Shown here piece after piece: positions 7,332 to 14,078 of a stretch of DNA of 15,607 nt. The stretch covers positions 1 through 15,607 of the forward strand of contig DRKK01000205.1 of NCBI GenBank assembly GCA_011051815.1, given 5' to 3'. Every line of letters starts with the position of its first letter. Within the stretch, counting starts at the first letter, position 1. Under the pieces are notes generated by a model. That model was not told where the DNA came from, did no database searches, and saw nothing but the letters and a program-made list of their open reading frames with translations. This stretch comes from Sphingomonadales bacterium. GTDB taxonomy: Bacteria > Pseudomonadota > Alphaproteobacteria > Sphingomonadales > Emcibacteraceae. The position numbers and the translations under genes were made by a program.

Positions 7332-7790
7332 TTACTCGTAGAAATCCAGTGCGGAAATAATGATGTCTACATTCTCATTATCACTGGACATGGGCAAGGT
7401 CAGTGTTGAATAGAAATTGAAATCATCAGACTCTGTTGGAAATTCACATTCAAGATAATAAGGCTGTCTTGTCTGGACCAGATTGGTAAAGCGTTCAATA
7501 ATATCCCCGGTGAAAGAAAATTCATCCAGTTCCATGCTTGTACCTTCGCGCTTAAAGGCCCGCACCAGATCAGTACCGAACAAACGCACCTTGAAATTCA
7601 CTTCATCACCATCAATTACATCCGCCATCCAGATCGCGGACAATAAATGGGGGATATCCATCGGATTTAAATCCTTGCGGCATGGCATCAAAAGATCACC
7701 TTTAATCTTTAACCAATAGGCATATAAATCACGCTGTTTATCTGAAGTGAAACTTTGCGGATCTAACGCTGTCAAAATCTGATCATTCAA
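7332..7790 (-). CDS. PAS_5-type (PAS fold) protein, function unknown
   Basis: The 152-residue soluble protein is a stand-alone PAS domain of the alphaproteobacterial PAS_5 group, recognised by LYAYWLKIKGDLLMPCRKDL (22-41), the following NPMDIPHLL, and FKVRLFGTDLV (66-76). There is no attached kinase, cyclase or HTH, so it may be a ligand sensor acting through a partner. The start is TTG at 7788-7790: AAAGGTG (7804-7798 on the minus strand) is well placed, an in-frame TAA sits two codons upstream, and the nearby ATG is in another frame. It is paralogous to the protein at 11917-12396. It converges on uppP with a single base between stop codons. Signal and partner are not evident. Confidence 0.8.
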   Translation of the reverse strand: MNDQILTALDPQSFTSDKQRDLYAYWLKIKGDLLMPCRKDLNPMDIPHLLSAIWMADVIDGDEVNFKVRLFGTDLVRAFKREGTSMELDEFSFTGDIIERFTNLVQTRQPYYLECEFPTESDDFNFYSTLTLPMSSDNENVDIIISALDFYE

Positions 7791-7945
7791 TTTTTACGCA
7801 CCTTTGAACATATGCTGAACTAAATAGAATAAAGTCAATCTAATACAATCTATCAGATAATAACCATTTTGGGTTAATAAAAAACAAAAAACCTGACTAA
7901 AGAGTAATAACCTGCCATTTTCAATCCTCATATAGCTGCCATTAG

Positions 7946-7974
7946 TTGATTTCTCATTTTCCACGGCGTAAACT
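7946..7974 (+). promoter_or_regulatory. Putative promoter of the Fe-S reductase gene
   Basis: TTGATT (7946-7951), 17 bp, then TAAACT (7969-7974). This would start transcription just upstream of the CAGGAA ribosome binding site (7983-7988), giving a very short leader. The rest of the 204-bp divergent gap (7791-7994) is AT-rich with no other clear element. Confidence 0.35.
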
Positions 7975-7994
7975 CACCCCTACAGGAATGAAAT

Positions 7995-8963
7995 ATGCCC
8001 AAAAGTCCAAAAACAGAATTTATCCCCAACCCGGAACAGATGGCCTTGATGCCGGATGTTTCAGGCAATGATATAAATGGTCTGGGGGAAACAGAGGTTC
8101 GGCGATCATCACCGATTTACTGGCAGACACCTGAATTAACCCCTTTCGGCCCATTGATGACGTGGTTTTATGCACAAGTCCCCGATGATGAGCGCATGAA
8201 GGCCGTCCAACAACACAGGGCCGAGACAATGGCCATGGAAATCCCCCCGGTTGCCCCTATCCGGCAGGAAAGAACCGCCGAAGAATGGACTTCCCTGATC
8301 AAGAAAATCGGCAAGGAAAACGGGGCTGATATTGTCGGCATCACCAGAATGCGCCCTGAATGGGTTATCGAAACTTTTGATGTGCCGCAAAAGACTGTGA
8401 TTATGGTGGCGGTTGCCATGGATTACGAGGAATTAAAAACCGCCCCCGACATCCCGGCGGCGGTGGAGGTCATCCGTCAATATGACCGGGGGCACCGGGT
8501 TTCAAGGGCTTTGACCAGATGGATTCATGCCCAAGGCTGGGAGGCTACCTCTTTTGGCGGGTCCGGAAATGTACCCATTCTCCTGATTCCCCCGGCGTTG
8601 GCCTGTGGCTTTGGAGAGCTGGGCAAGCATGGTTCCATCATCAATCGGGATTTTGGATCAACCCTGCGGCTGGCCGCCGTGGTGACTGATTTACCCCTGA
8701 TTATGGACAAGGCAGACGCCTTTCATGTGGATGACTTTTGTATGAAGTGCAAAGCCTGTGAGAATGCCTGCCCGCCGGATGCCATTGGTTCCGCCAAACA
8801 GATGGTGCGTGGTGTGGCAAAATGGTATGTAAATTTCGATAAATGCCTGCCCTTTTTTAACGAAAATATGGGCTGCGCGATCTGTCTCGCCGTTTGCCCC
8901 TGGAGCCGCCCCGGCGTCCCGGAAAATCTGGTCCGTAAAATTGCCAAAAAACGCGGCAGATAG
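7995..8963 (+). CDS. Reductive-dehalogenase-like (RdhA-related) protein with two [4Fe-4S] clusters, cytosolic
   Basis: The 322-residue protein carries FCMKCKACENACP (248-260), giving Cys249, 252, 255 and 259, and a second set Cys284, Cys294, Cys297 and Cys301 ending CPW. This is the paired ferredoxin layout of reductive dehalogenases. The central region also fits the RdhA/QueG corrinoid-binding fold: GADIVGITRMRPEW (110-123), GELGKHGSIINRDFGS (207-222) and VVTDLPL (229-235). Unlike respiratory RdhA it has no Tat signal and no adjacent rdhB anchor, so it is probably cytosolic. It lacks the C-terminal repeats of many QueG proteins, and the N-terminal 90 residues have no feature I recognise. The likely chemistry is corrinoid- and Fe-S-dependent reduction of an unknown substrate. 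CAGGAA at 7983 supports the ATG. Dehalogenation itself is not shown. Confidence 0.72.
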   Translation: MPKSPKTEFIPNPEQMALMPDVSGNDINGLGETEVRRSSPIYWQTPELTPFGPLMTWFYAQVPDDERMKAVQQHRAETMAMEIPPVAPIRQERTAEEWTSLIKKIGKENGADIVGITRMRPEWVIETFDVPQKTVIMVAVAMDYEELKTAPDIPAAVEVIRQYDRGHRVSRALTRWIHAQGWEATSFGGSGNVPILLIPPALACGFGELGKHGSIINRDFGSTLRLAAVVTDLPLIMDKADAFHVDDFCMKCKACENACPPDAIGSAKQMVRGVAKWYVNFDKCLPFFNENMGCAICLAVCPWSRPGVPENLVRKIAKKRGR

Positions 8964-8986
8964 TCCCCTACATCCCTCCCAAGATC

Positions 8987-9068
8987 GTCACCCTGAATTT
9001 AGTTCAGGGTCCATGTTTCAACCAACACAAAGGTGAACAGGTGGATGCTGAAACAAGTTCAGCATGAC
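8987..9068. repeat. Hairpin-pair intergenic repeat element
   Basis: Two perfect stem-loops lie in 82 bp: ACCCTGAA-TTTAG-TTCAGGGT (8990-9010) and ATGCTGAA-ACAAG-TTCAGCAT (9045-9065). Each has 8-bp arms and a 5-base loop, and both share the CTGAA..TTCAG core. The outer ends (GTCACCCTGAAT and GTTCAGCATGAC) are imperfect inverted repeats of each other, matching at 10 of 12 positions. Such CCCTGAA/TTCAGGG and GCTGAA/TTCAGC modules are familiar as dispersed short repeats in many alphaproteobacterial genomes; copy number in this genome cannot be judged here. The element sits between two convergent genes. Confidence 0.75.
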
Positions 9069-9079
9069 ATTAATTTTTG
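9045..9079 (+). terminator. Possible transcription terminator formed by the second hairpin of the repeat
   Basis: The 8-bp stem ATGCTGAA/TTCAGCAT is followed by GACATTAATTTTTGG, with a five-T run nine bases beyond the stem. It could stop transcription from the Fe-S reductase gene before the convergent acyl-CoA dehydrogenase. The T run is too far from the stem for an ideal intrinsic terminator, so this is tentative. Confidence 0.3.
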
Positions 9080-9104
9080 GGTATTAAGGCTAGGGCAGTT
9101 TAGC

Positions 9105-10901
9105 TCACTGGCCAATAAATTGTTCTGGCGACGCCGTCAGGCAGGTATCATCGAGGGACGCCACCAAAGCAAAACGGCTGTCTACGGTCGGCAGTTCATA
9201 ACGGAAAAAATACTGGCAGGCGGCCAGTTTACCGTTATAGAAATCCTGCTCCCCCCCATTACCCGCCAACCCTTTCAGGGCCGCCTGTGCTTGTTGCAAC
9301 CACAGCCAAGCCACCACAACATGACCAAAAGCATCCAGATAAGCCGTCGCATTGGCCAGCATCAGGTTGACATTTTTGGTCTGCGCCACCTTGACCGCCG
9401 TATCCCGCAACATATCAAAGGCCGACCCAAGTTCACGGGCGTAACCGGACAGGCCTGCGACCTCACGCGCCTGATCAATGGTTTGCCGAACCTCCCGTTC
9501 CAGCGCCTCCAGGGCCGCCCCCTCCCGCATACGAACCTTGCGCCCCAATAGGTCTATTCCGTGAATGGCATGGGTGCCTTCATGGATATGGTTAAGCCGG
9601 TTATCCCGGTAAAAACGCTCCACCGGATATTCCCGGGTATAGCCATAGCCGCCCAAAATTTGAATGGCGTGTTTATTGGCTTCAAGGCAATATTCCGATG
9701 GCCATGACTTGGCAATGGGGGTCAGAATATCCAGCAATAAACCGAGCCTGTCTTGCTCTGCCGGGTCGTCGGTCACCGCCTGGGCGTCAATCAACCCCGC
9801 GCAATAGGTCACCAGAGACAGGCCGCCCTCGACATAGGCCTTCTGCGCCATCAGCATCCGTTTAACATCCGCATGTTCAATGATCATGACCTGCGGCGTC
9901 GCAGGGTCCTTTTCATGGGGATGGCGGCCTTGGGGGCGGTGGCGGGCATAATCCAGCGAATAGAGATAGCCGGCAAGGCCGGACATAACAGCCCCGTAAC
10001 CAACCCCGGTGCGGGCCTCATTCATCATATGGAACATATAGGACAGGCCCCGATGCGGCTCGCCAATCAATGTGCCGTGGCAGTCCCCGCTCTCCCCAAA
10101 ATTCAACAGACAATTGGTGGTCCCCCGATGACCCATCTTGTGATTAAGCCCGGCAAGGGCAATATTATTATCTGCGCCAAGGGTGCCGTCTTCATTGACC
10201 CGGTATTTTGGCACGATAAACAGGGACAGTCCCTTGACTCCCGGCGGGCCGCCCGGGATTCGCGCCAATACCATATGGATAATATTCTCTGAAATATTTT
10301 GATCACCGCCAGAAACCCACATCTTTGTGCCACTGATCAAGTAGCGTCCATCGCCGTCTGCCACCGCTTTGGTGCGAATATCTGACAGGGATGATCCCGC
10401 CTGTGGCTCGGACAGGCACATGGTCCCGAACCAGCGGCCCGCCAGCATAGGCCCAAGGAACATATCCTTCTGAGAGGCCGTGCCATAGGCCGCCAGCATG
10501 GCCGCATTGGCTTGTGTCAGAAAAGCATAGCTTGCAATACCCATATTGGCACAGGTAAAAATACCGCCAAGGGCGGAACTGACCATGAAGGGCATCTGCA
10601 TACCGCCAACCGCTTCGTCAAATGAAGCTGAAAAGAAACCAGCCTCGGCGTAGGCCTCAAGAGCGGCCTTGACCTCCGGCATGATATGCACGTCTTTGCC
10701 ATCAAATGTTGGCTCATTGGCATCAAGTTCCGCCGCACAGGGCAGATATTTATCCTCGGCAATGGCCTGTGCCGTATCAAGGACGGCCGTCACCACCTCC
10801 CGGTCATAATCGCCGTAACGTTCTGTCGTCAGAAGCCGGTCGAGGTCAAACATCTCATACATCAGGAAATCCAGATCCCGACGATTTACAATCATAGACA
10901 T
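9105..10901 (-). CDS. Acyl-CoA dehydrogenase, DmdC-like long form
   Basis: This 598-residue FAD flavoprotein oxidises an acyl-CoA to the trans-2-enoyl-CoA and passes electrons to ETF. Seen are the substrate/FAD motif CLSEPQAGSSLSD (162-174), GTKMWVSGGDQ (191-201), MGHRGTTNC (256-264), ILGGYGYTREYPVERFYRD (415-433) and the catalytic-base segment HIHEGTHAIHGIDLLGRK (438-455), where Glu441 is the expected base. The roughly 140-residue C-terminal extension after 455 is typical of the longer subfamily that includes 3-methylmercaptopropionyl-CoA dehydrogenase (DmdC). Most relatives have GTNGIQ where this has GTHAIH. Many proteins in this subfamily act on other acyl-CoAs, so DMSP use is not established. 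It lies 17 bp after the DUF1499 gene as an operon; GGGAAAA precedes the ATG. Confidence 0.9.
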   Translation of the reverse strand: MSMIVNRRDLDFLMYEMFDLDRLLTTERYGDYDREVVTAVLDTAQAIAEDKYLPCAAELDANEPTFDGKDVHIMPEVKAALEAYAEAGFFSASFDEAVGGMQMPFMVSSALGGIFTCANMGIASYAFLTQANAAMLAAYGTASQKDMFLGPMLAGRWFGTMCLSEPQAGSSLSDIRTKAVADGDGRYLISGTKMWVSGGDQNISENIIHMVLARIPGGPPGVKGLSLFIVPKYRVNEDGTLGADNNIALAGLNHKMGHRGTTNCLLNFGESGDCHGTLIGEPHRGLSYMFHMMNEARTGVGYGAVMSGLAGYLYSLDYARHRPQGRHPHEKDPATPQVMIIEHADVKRMLMAQKAYVEGGLSLVTYCAGLIDAQAVTDDPAEQDRLGLLLDILTPIAKSWPSEYCLEANKHAIQILGGYGYTREYPVERFYRDNRLNHIHEGTHAIHGIDLLGRKVRMREGAALEALEREVRQTIDQAREVAGLSGYARELGSAFDMLRDTAVKVAQTKNVNLMLANATAYLDAFGHVVVAWLWLQQAQAALKGLAGNGGEQDFYNGKLAACQYFFRYELPTVDSRFALVASLDDTCLTASPEQFIGQ

Positions 10902-10918
10902 GATATAATTTTTCCCGT

Positions 10919-11668
10919 TTAAGGTGTGGCCGCGTAATTCTTCTGAAAGGCCATAATCCGCTTGGCATTAACGCCAAGATCACTGCGCCCCACACGCGAT
11001 ACACTGCGCAAATCAATCCGGCTACCGGCATCTGTTGCGGTGACGGCCACAACGACATCATCGGCGAAATTAAACCAGAACGAGTGATCCGTTGCCTCAA
11101 AGCGACGCGCCTTGGCATCAACACCCGTTATATCCCACCCCATATCACGGGCAACATCCAGACTGCGGGAAAAAGCCTTGTCCGGATCACCGTCCACCAA
11201 TAATGGACCCACATCCGGATAGGACTGTTTCTGCTGCGCCGCAAGTTCCGCCCCAGCGTAGGTTATGCTGTTCGCCCCCTCACCCCGTTTGCCCACAAGG
11301 GCCATAAATACCAGCGGGTTCGCCGTATCCGTAGCAATATCATGGATAGGCGGCACCCCGCCGCCGCCTGAAAGCCGCAGATAACCAACGGGTGCAGCAA
11401 GGAGCAACCCGATCAAAAGGGACAAAATAGCCTTGCCCATCCCGGCCTTTTTCTTCACCGCAATCATTATGATAATAATCAGGGCTAATATGGCCAAGGC
11501 AAGGCCGCCCATGAACCCGGCTCTCATAGATAGTATGAACCCGTCTAACGGCGACCATAGCCCCAAATGAACGCCCGGACCGCCAGCGATCACGATCAAA
11601 AGAAGTAACAGGGCCAAAGCCCAGAGAATACGTGCGCCGATAAATGTTTTTTTCTGGCCCATGCTCAT
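10919..11668 (-). CDS. DUF1499 membrane protein
   Basis: The 249-residue protein has three predicted membrane helices (about 13-29, 52-71 and 79-97) followed by a soluble DUF1499 domain (about 105-245). That domain is recognised from PPIHDIATDTANP (106-118), FEATDHSFWFNFADDVVVAV (190-209) and RIDLRSVSRVGRSDLG (217-232). The biochemical role of DUF1499 is not known to me. By the positive-inside rule the N-terminus (QKK) and the loop VKKKAGMGK (71-79) are on the cytoplasmic side, which would put the C-terminal domain in the periplasm. AAGGGGC precedes the ATG with good spacing. It leads a two-gene operon with the acyl-CoA dehydrogenase, so a lipid-related role is possible but only by association. 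Confidence 0.85.
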   Translation of the reverse strand: MSMGQKKTFIGARILWALALLLLLIVIAGGPGVHLGLWSPLDGFILSMRAGFMGGLALAILALIIIIMIAVKKKAGMGKAILSLLIGLLLAAPVGYLRLSGGGGVPPIHDIATDTANPLVFMALVGKRGEGANSITYAGAELAAQQKQSYPDVGPLLVDGDPDKAFSRSLDVARDMGWDITGVDAKARRFEATDHSFWFNFADDVVVAVTATDAGSRIDLRSVSRVGRSDLGVNAKRIMAFQKNYAATP

Positions 11669-11685
11669 AATAAATGCCCCTTGCT

Positions 11686-11714
11686 GTATTATTGTTTTAA
11701 TGAAATCAATTCAA
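11686..11714 (-). promoter_or_regulatory. Putative promoter of the DUF1499-acyl-CoA dehydrogenase operon
   Basis: On the minus strand TTGAAT (11714-11709), 17 bp, then TAATAC (11691-11686), followed by AAGGGGC and the ATG at 11668. Correct spacing, moderate hexamer match. Confidence 0.35.
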
Positions 11715-11771
11715 TCATACTGAATTTTTATATATTTAACAATGCCAACAACAGGTGCAGCGCGAATACTC

Positions 11772-11801
11772 TTGACATTTAACAACTGCCGTTAATACTA
11801 A
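11772..11801 (+). promoter_or_regulatory. Putative promoter upstream of the second PAS gene
   Basis: A perfect -35 hexamer TTGACA (11772-11777) is followed after 18 bp by TACTAA (11796-11801), a weak -10. It would give a leader of over 100 nt before the ATG at 11917. Downstream, 11808-11830 carries three TTAATT hexamers spaced 9 and 8 bp apart; this may be an AT-rich regulatory site. Nothing else stands out in the 248-bp gap 11669-11916. Confidence 0.35.
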
Positions 11802-11916
11802 TAGACGTTAATTAAATTAATTAGTTAATTGATCTATATTAACTTTTTTCTCATATTTTCATCTTAAAGTAGAAACTATGAAATCTATATAACAATACCG
11901 GGATAGTGAGTATTTT

Positions 11917-12396
11917 ATGGTATCTGATGATGGCATTCTGATCGACAGTTTTTCTATTGATGACCTTCCCAATGATATTTTGAAGGGCGTTTATCAATAT
12001 TGGCTGGACATTAAGGGGGACCATGCCATGCCAAGCCGCGCCGATTTACATCCCGCCGATATTGTCAGCCTCCTGCCTTACGTAAATCTTATTGATGTTA
12101 AGCATGACACCCAAAGATATAAAATGCGGTTGGTGGGCACAGAGACCGTTAAGGCATTAGGCAAAGAGATAACCGGGAAATATCTTGATGAACTGGGTGA
12201 TATGGAAGAACACCTGAAGCCCCGCTATGAATGGATCGTCCGCGAAAAACGCCCTTACCTCATTTCGGACAGATTACTCTGGGCCGGAAAATCATACATG
12301 AATTTTTGCTCTATCGGGCTACCGCTGTCCCAAACCGGACAAGATGTTGACATCATCATGTATGGTTCCTGTTTTGAATTCCCCGATGAAATATGA
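11917..12396 (+). CDS. PAS_5-type (PAS fold) protein, paralog of the 7332-7790 gene
   Basis: The 159-residue stand-alone PAS_5 protein has VYQYWLDIKGDHAMPSRADL (25-44), the following HPADIVSLLPYVNLIDV, and YKMRLVGTETV (68-78), then GKEITGKYLDEL (82-93). It aligns along its length with the other PAS_5 protein in this window, sharing the YWL.IKGD..MP.R.DL core, but most other positions differ, so the duplication is old. No signal peptide, HTH or catalytic output domain is present. GTGAG upstream is the likely ribosome binding site. It faces the pnuC-nadR operon with an 11-bp gap and no terminator. Ligand and partner are unknown. Confidence 0.8.
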   Translation: MVSDDGILIDSFSIDDLPNDILKGVYQYWLDIKGDHAMPSRADLHPADIVSLLPYVNLIDVKHDTQRYKMRLVGTETVKALGKEITGKYLDELGDMEEHLKPRYEWIVREKRPYLISDRLLWAGKSYMNFCSIGLPLSQTGQDVDIIMYGSCFEFPDEI

Positions 12397-12407
12397 ACTG
12401 GTAATCC

Positions 12408-13379
12408 CTATTTCGCCAAAGCCGTCAATACAACCTCTATTCTCTCTGCAAGACTACCCCTAAGTTCGATATAAGGAATCTCCCGCCGAGACAACTCATC
12501 CACCAGAAAGTCCTGAAACTCTTTTCTGTTGCCTTCCCCTGACCTCTCCCAAGTATCCTCATAGGGAATATCGTCTGCACAGAGGAAAACATATTTGTAG
12601 CGCTCTTTGCACTTATCCGCGAGCTGTTCCAGCTCAGCCAGCGCGCTGTCGTGATAGCTTATGGCAAAATGCCATGTGGTAAAGGCGTTGGTGTCACAGA
12701 TCAGATATTTATTCGCCTGCAAGGCCGTTTCATCCTCAATACTGTTATGGGTCGTTGCAATATAGAGCAGCTGTTCCGGTGTCAGCCGCCGATCGCTCTG
12801 GTTTTCCTCCCAATAGGTTCGCCCATATTCAGCAACCCATTCGGTATTTAATTCTTTGGCTAAGGCCCGGGAAGTCGTTGTCTTCCCCGTCGATGGCGCA
12901 CCCAGAAACACAATCTTTTCAATCAAATCCTCATAGACGGTGGACGGTATAAATTTTTTATTTTTAAAGGCATCCTGCCTGATCTGTGAAGCGCTTACAG
13001 GAAAATTTTCTCTGGCCTCATCAACCCGGCAATCAACCGCATTCAGGGCACGGCTCACATACGCGCCGTAGGGTTCCGAACTGAAAAAAGCATCAATTTT
13101 TACGCCATTTACCTTTTTAAGAATGTAATCCTCCTGCGCGGCCATGACAGAATCCGTGTAGCCCGTTTCTCTTGGGCCGTCCGGGGCCGGGATAACCTGT
13201 GCCTCGGGATATAGTTTTTCTATCCATCCAATCCGTTGGTCCATAGGAATATCGGGCAATTCATCACAGGCATAGACCATGATGTAAAGTTGCTCGACCT
13301 GTTGCAGGGCTGTTTCAATCACATATTGATGCCCCCGGTGCAACGGCGCAAATTTCCCCAGAACTAACCCTGTCTTCAT
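12408..13379 (-). CDS. nadR: NadR-type NMN adenylyltransferase / nicotinamide riboside kinase, without repressor domain
   Basis: This 323-residue bifunctional cytosolic enzyme phosphorylates nicotinamide riboside to NMN and adenylates it to NAD. The N-terminal nucleotidyltransferase domain has GKFAPLHRGH (8-17, HxGH-type site) and PVSASQIR (127-134, equivalent to the ISxTxxR motif). The C-terminal kinase domain begins with the P-loop GAPSTGKTT (160-168), followed by EYGRTYWE (184-191) and ICDTNAFTTW (227-236). Unlike enterobacterial NadR it starts directly at the adenylyltransferase, with no N-terminal HTH, so it cannot be a DNA-binding repressor. Its ATG overlaps the pnuC stop (ATGA), showing translational coupling with the transporter that supplies its substrate. 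Confidence 0.93.
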   Translation of the reverse strand: MKTGLVLGKFAPLHRGHQYVIETALQQVEQLYIMVYACDELPDIPMDQRIGWIEKLYPEAQVIPAPDGPRETGYTDSVMAAQEDYILKKVNGVKIDAFFSSEPYGAYVSRALNAVDCRVDEARENFPVSASQIRQDAFKNKKFIPSTVYEDLIEKIVFLGAPSTGKTTTSRALAKELNTEWVAEYGRTYWEENQSDRRLTPEQLLYIATTHNSIEDETALQANKYLICDTNAFTTWHFAISYHDSALAELEQLADKCKERYKYVFLCADDIPYEDTWERSGEGNRKEFQDFLVDELSRREIPYIELRGSLAERIEVVLTALAK

Positions 13380-13993
13380 ACAGCAGACCTATCCCGGATT
13401 TGACGTTTATACTGTTGCCACCAGCTATATTGACCGATACAGGACATAATGAGGAAGGTGATATAGAGCAAAGATGTAGGGTAAAGCCCCTTTTGAAAAT
13501 AAATGACGATCGCCACAATATCCACTGCAATCCAGAAGGTCCAGTTCAGCAGATGGCGGCGGGTCAACAGTAATTGGGCCACAAGGCTTGTGCTGGTGGT
13601 AAAGGCATCACCGTAGGCAAAGGATGCATCCGTATATCGGTCCATCAGGAACCCGATGACCACGGCCGAAATCAGGCTGACAGCGGTCCAGACGCCTAAA
13701 TCCCTCAGACTGGTGCCTTCGATAACAAGTTCGGCCTTAACGTCCTTGTGATGACGCCAGTTCCACCAGCCGTAAAACTGGAAGCCCACATAAAAAATAT
13801 GCAGTACCGTATCGGAATAGAGCTTGTTTTGATAAAAAATCCAGACATAGAGCGTGACCTGCAACAGGCCAAACCCCCATGACCAGATATTCCGCCGGAT
13901 CAGCAGGAATACACAAATAAAGCCGGAAAGCGACGCAATCATTTCAATGGGGCTGGCCCCCAGAAATCCCGCAACGAACGCGTTGAATGTCAT
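13376..13993 (-). CDS. pnuC: Nicotinamide riboside transporter PnuC
   Basis: The 205-residue inner-membrane protein is a SWEET-like facilitator that takes up nicotinamide riboside, trapped inside by phosphorylation. Typical features are LLIRRNIWSWGFGLLQ (30-45), the tryptophan-rich FQFYGWWNWRHHK (71-83), and the DAFTTSTSLVAQLLLTRRHLLNW stretch split around Asp129 and Arg145-146, followed by WTFWIAVDIVAIVIYFQKGL (151-170). About seven helices are expected. It overlaps nadR by 4 bp, so import and phosphorylation are encoded together. The neighbouring kinase argues for the riboside rather than thiamine (PnuT) or riboflavin (PnuX) as substrate. No strong Shine-Dalgarno is visible before the ATG. 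Confidence 0.92.
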   Translation of the reverse strand: MTFNAFVAGFLGASPIEMIASLSGFICVFLLIRRNIWSWGFGLLQVTLYVWIFYQNKLYSDTVLHIFYVGFQFYGWWNWRHHKDVKAELVIEGTSLRDLGVWTAVSLISAVVIGFLMDRYTDASFAYGDAFTTSTSLVAQLLLTRRHLLNWTFWIAVDIVAIVIYFQKGLYPTSLLYITFLIMSCIGQYSWWQQYKRQIRDRSAV

Positions 13994-14026
13994 AAATCTT
14001 TACTTTCACTAAAACGCAAATGCAGG

Positions 14027-14056
14027 AGAGTACACAGTCCTATCGACATTTGTCAA
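14027..14056 (-). promoter_or_regulatory. Putative pnuC-nadR promoter
   Basis: On the minus strand a perfect TTGACA (14056-14051) is followed after 18 bp by TACTCT (14032-14027), about 34 bp before the pnuC ATG. GACA-TT-TGTC (14045-14054) overlaps the -35 box and could be a small operator for a NAD-sensing repressor; I do not recognise a known site. Confidence 0.4.
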
Positions 14057-14078
14057 TTTTAACGGTAAAAGCTTTTCT

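Noticed and set aside
7861..7876. Hairpin TAACC-ATTTTG-GGTTA in the divergent gap before the Fe-S reductase
   Set aside because: Only 5-bp arms with no T-run or known binding motif; chance is likely in this AT-rich gap.
7995..8963. Epoxyqueuosine reductase QueG
   Set aside because: The Fe-S and TDLPL landmarks are shared, but spacing and N-terminal sequence fit the RdhA-like group better and no tRNA-modification neighbour is present.
9033..9551. A long plus-strand open frame (172 codons) opposite the acyl-CoA dehydrogenase 3' end
   Set aside because: It begins inside the hairpin repeat and the remainder is antisense to a clearly conserved enzyme; no recognisable domain and atypical composition.
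9753..10292. A plus-strand open frame of 179 codons within the acyl-CoA dehydrogenase
   Set aside because: Fully antisense to conserved motifs of the dehydrogenase; no ribosome binding site or domain seen.
12408..13379. NadR as a NAD-responsive transcriptional repressor
   Set aside because: The protein starts at the adenylyltransferase motif and has no helix-turn-helix.
13994..14078. NAD-type riboswitch in the pnuC leader
   Set aside because: The gap is only 85 bp, the putative promoter leaves a leader of about 25 nt, and no conserved aptamer pairing is visible.
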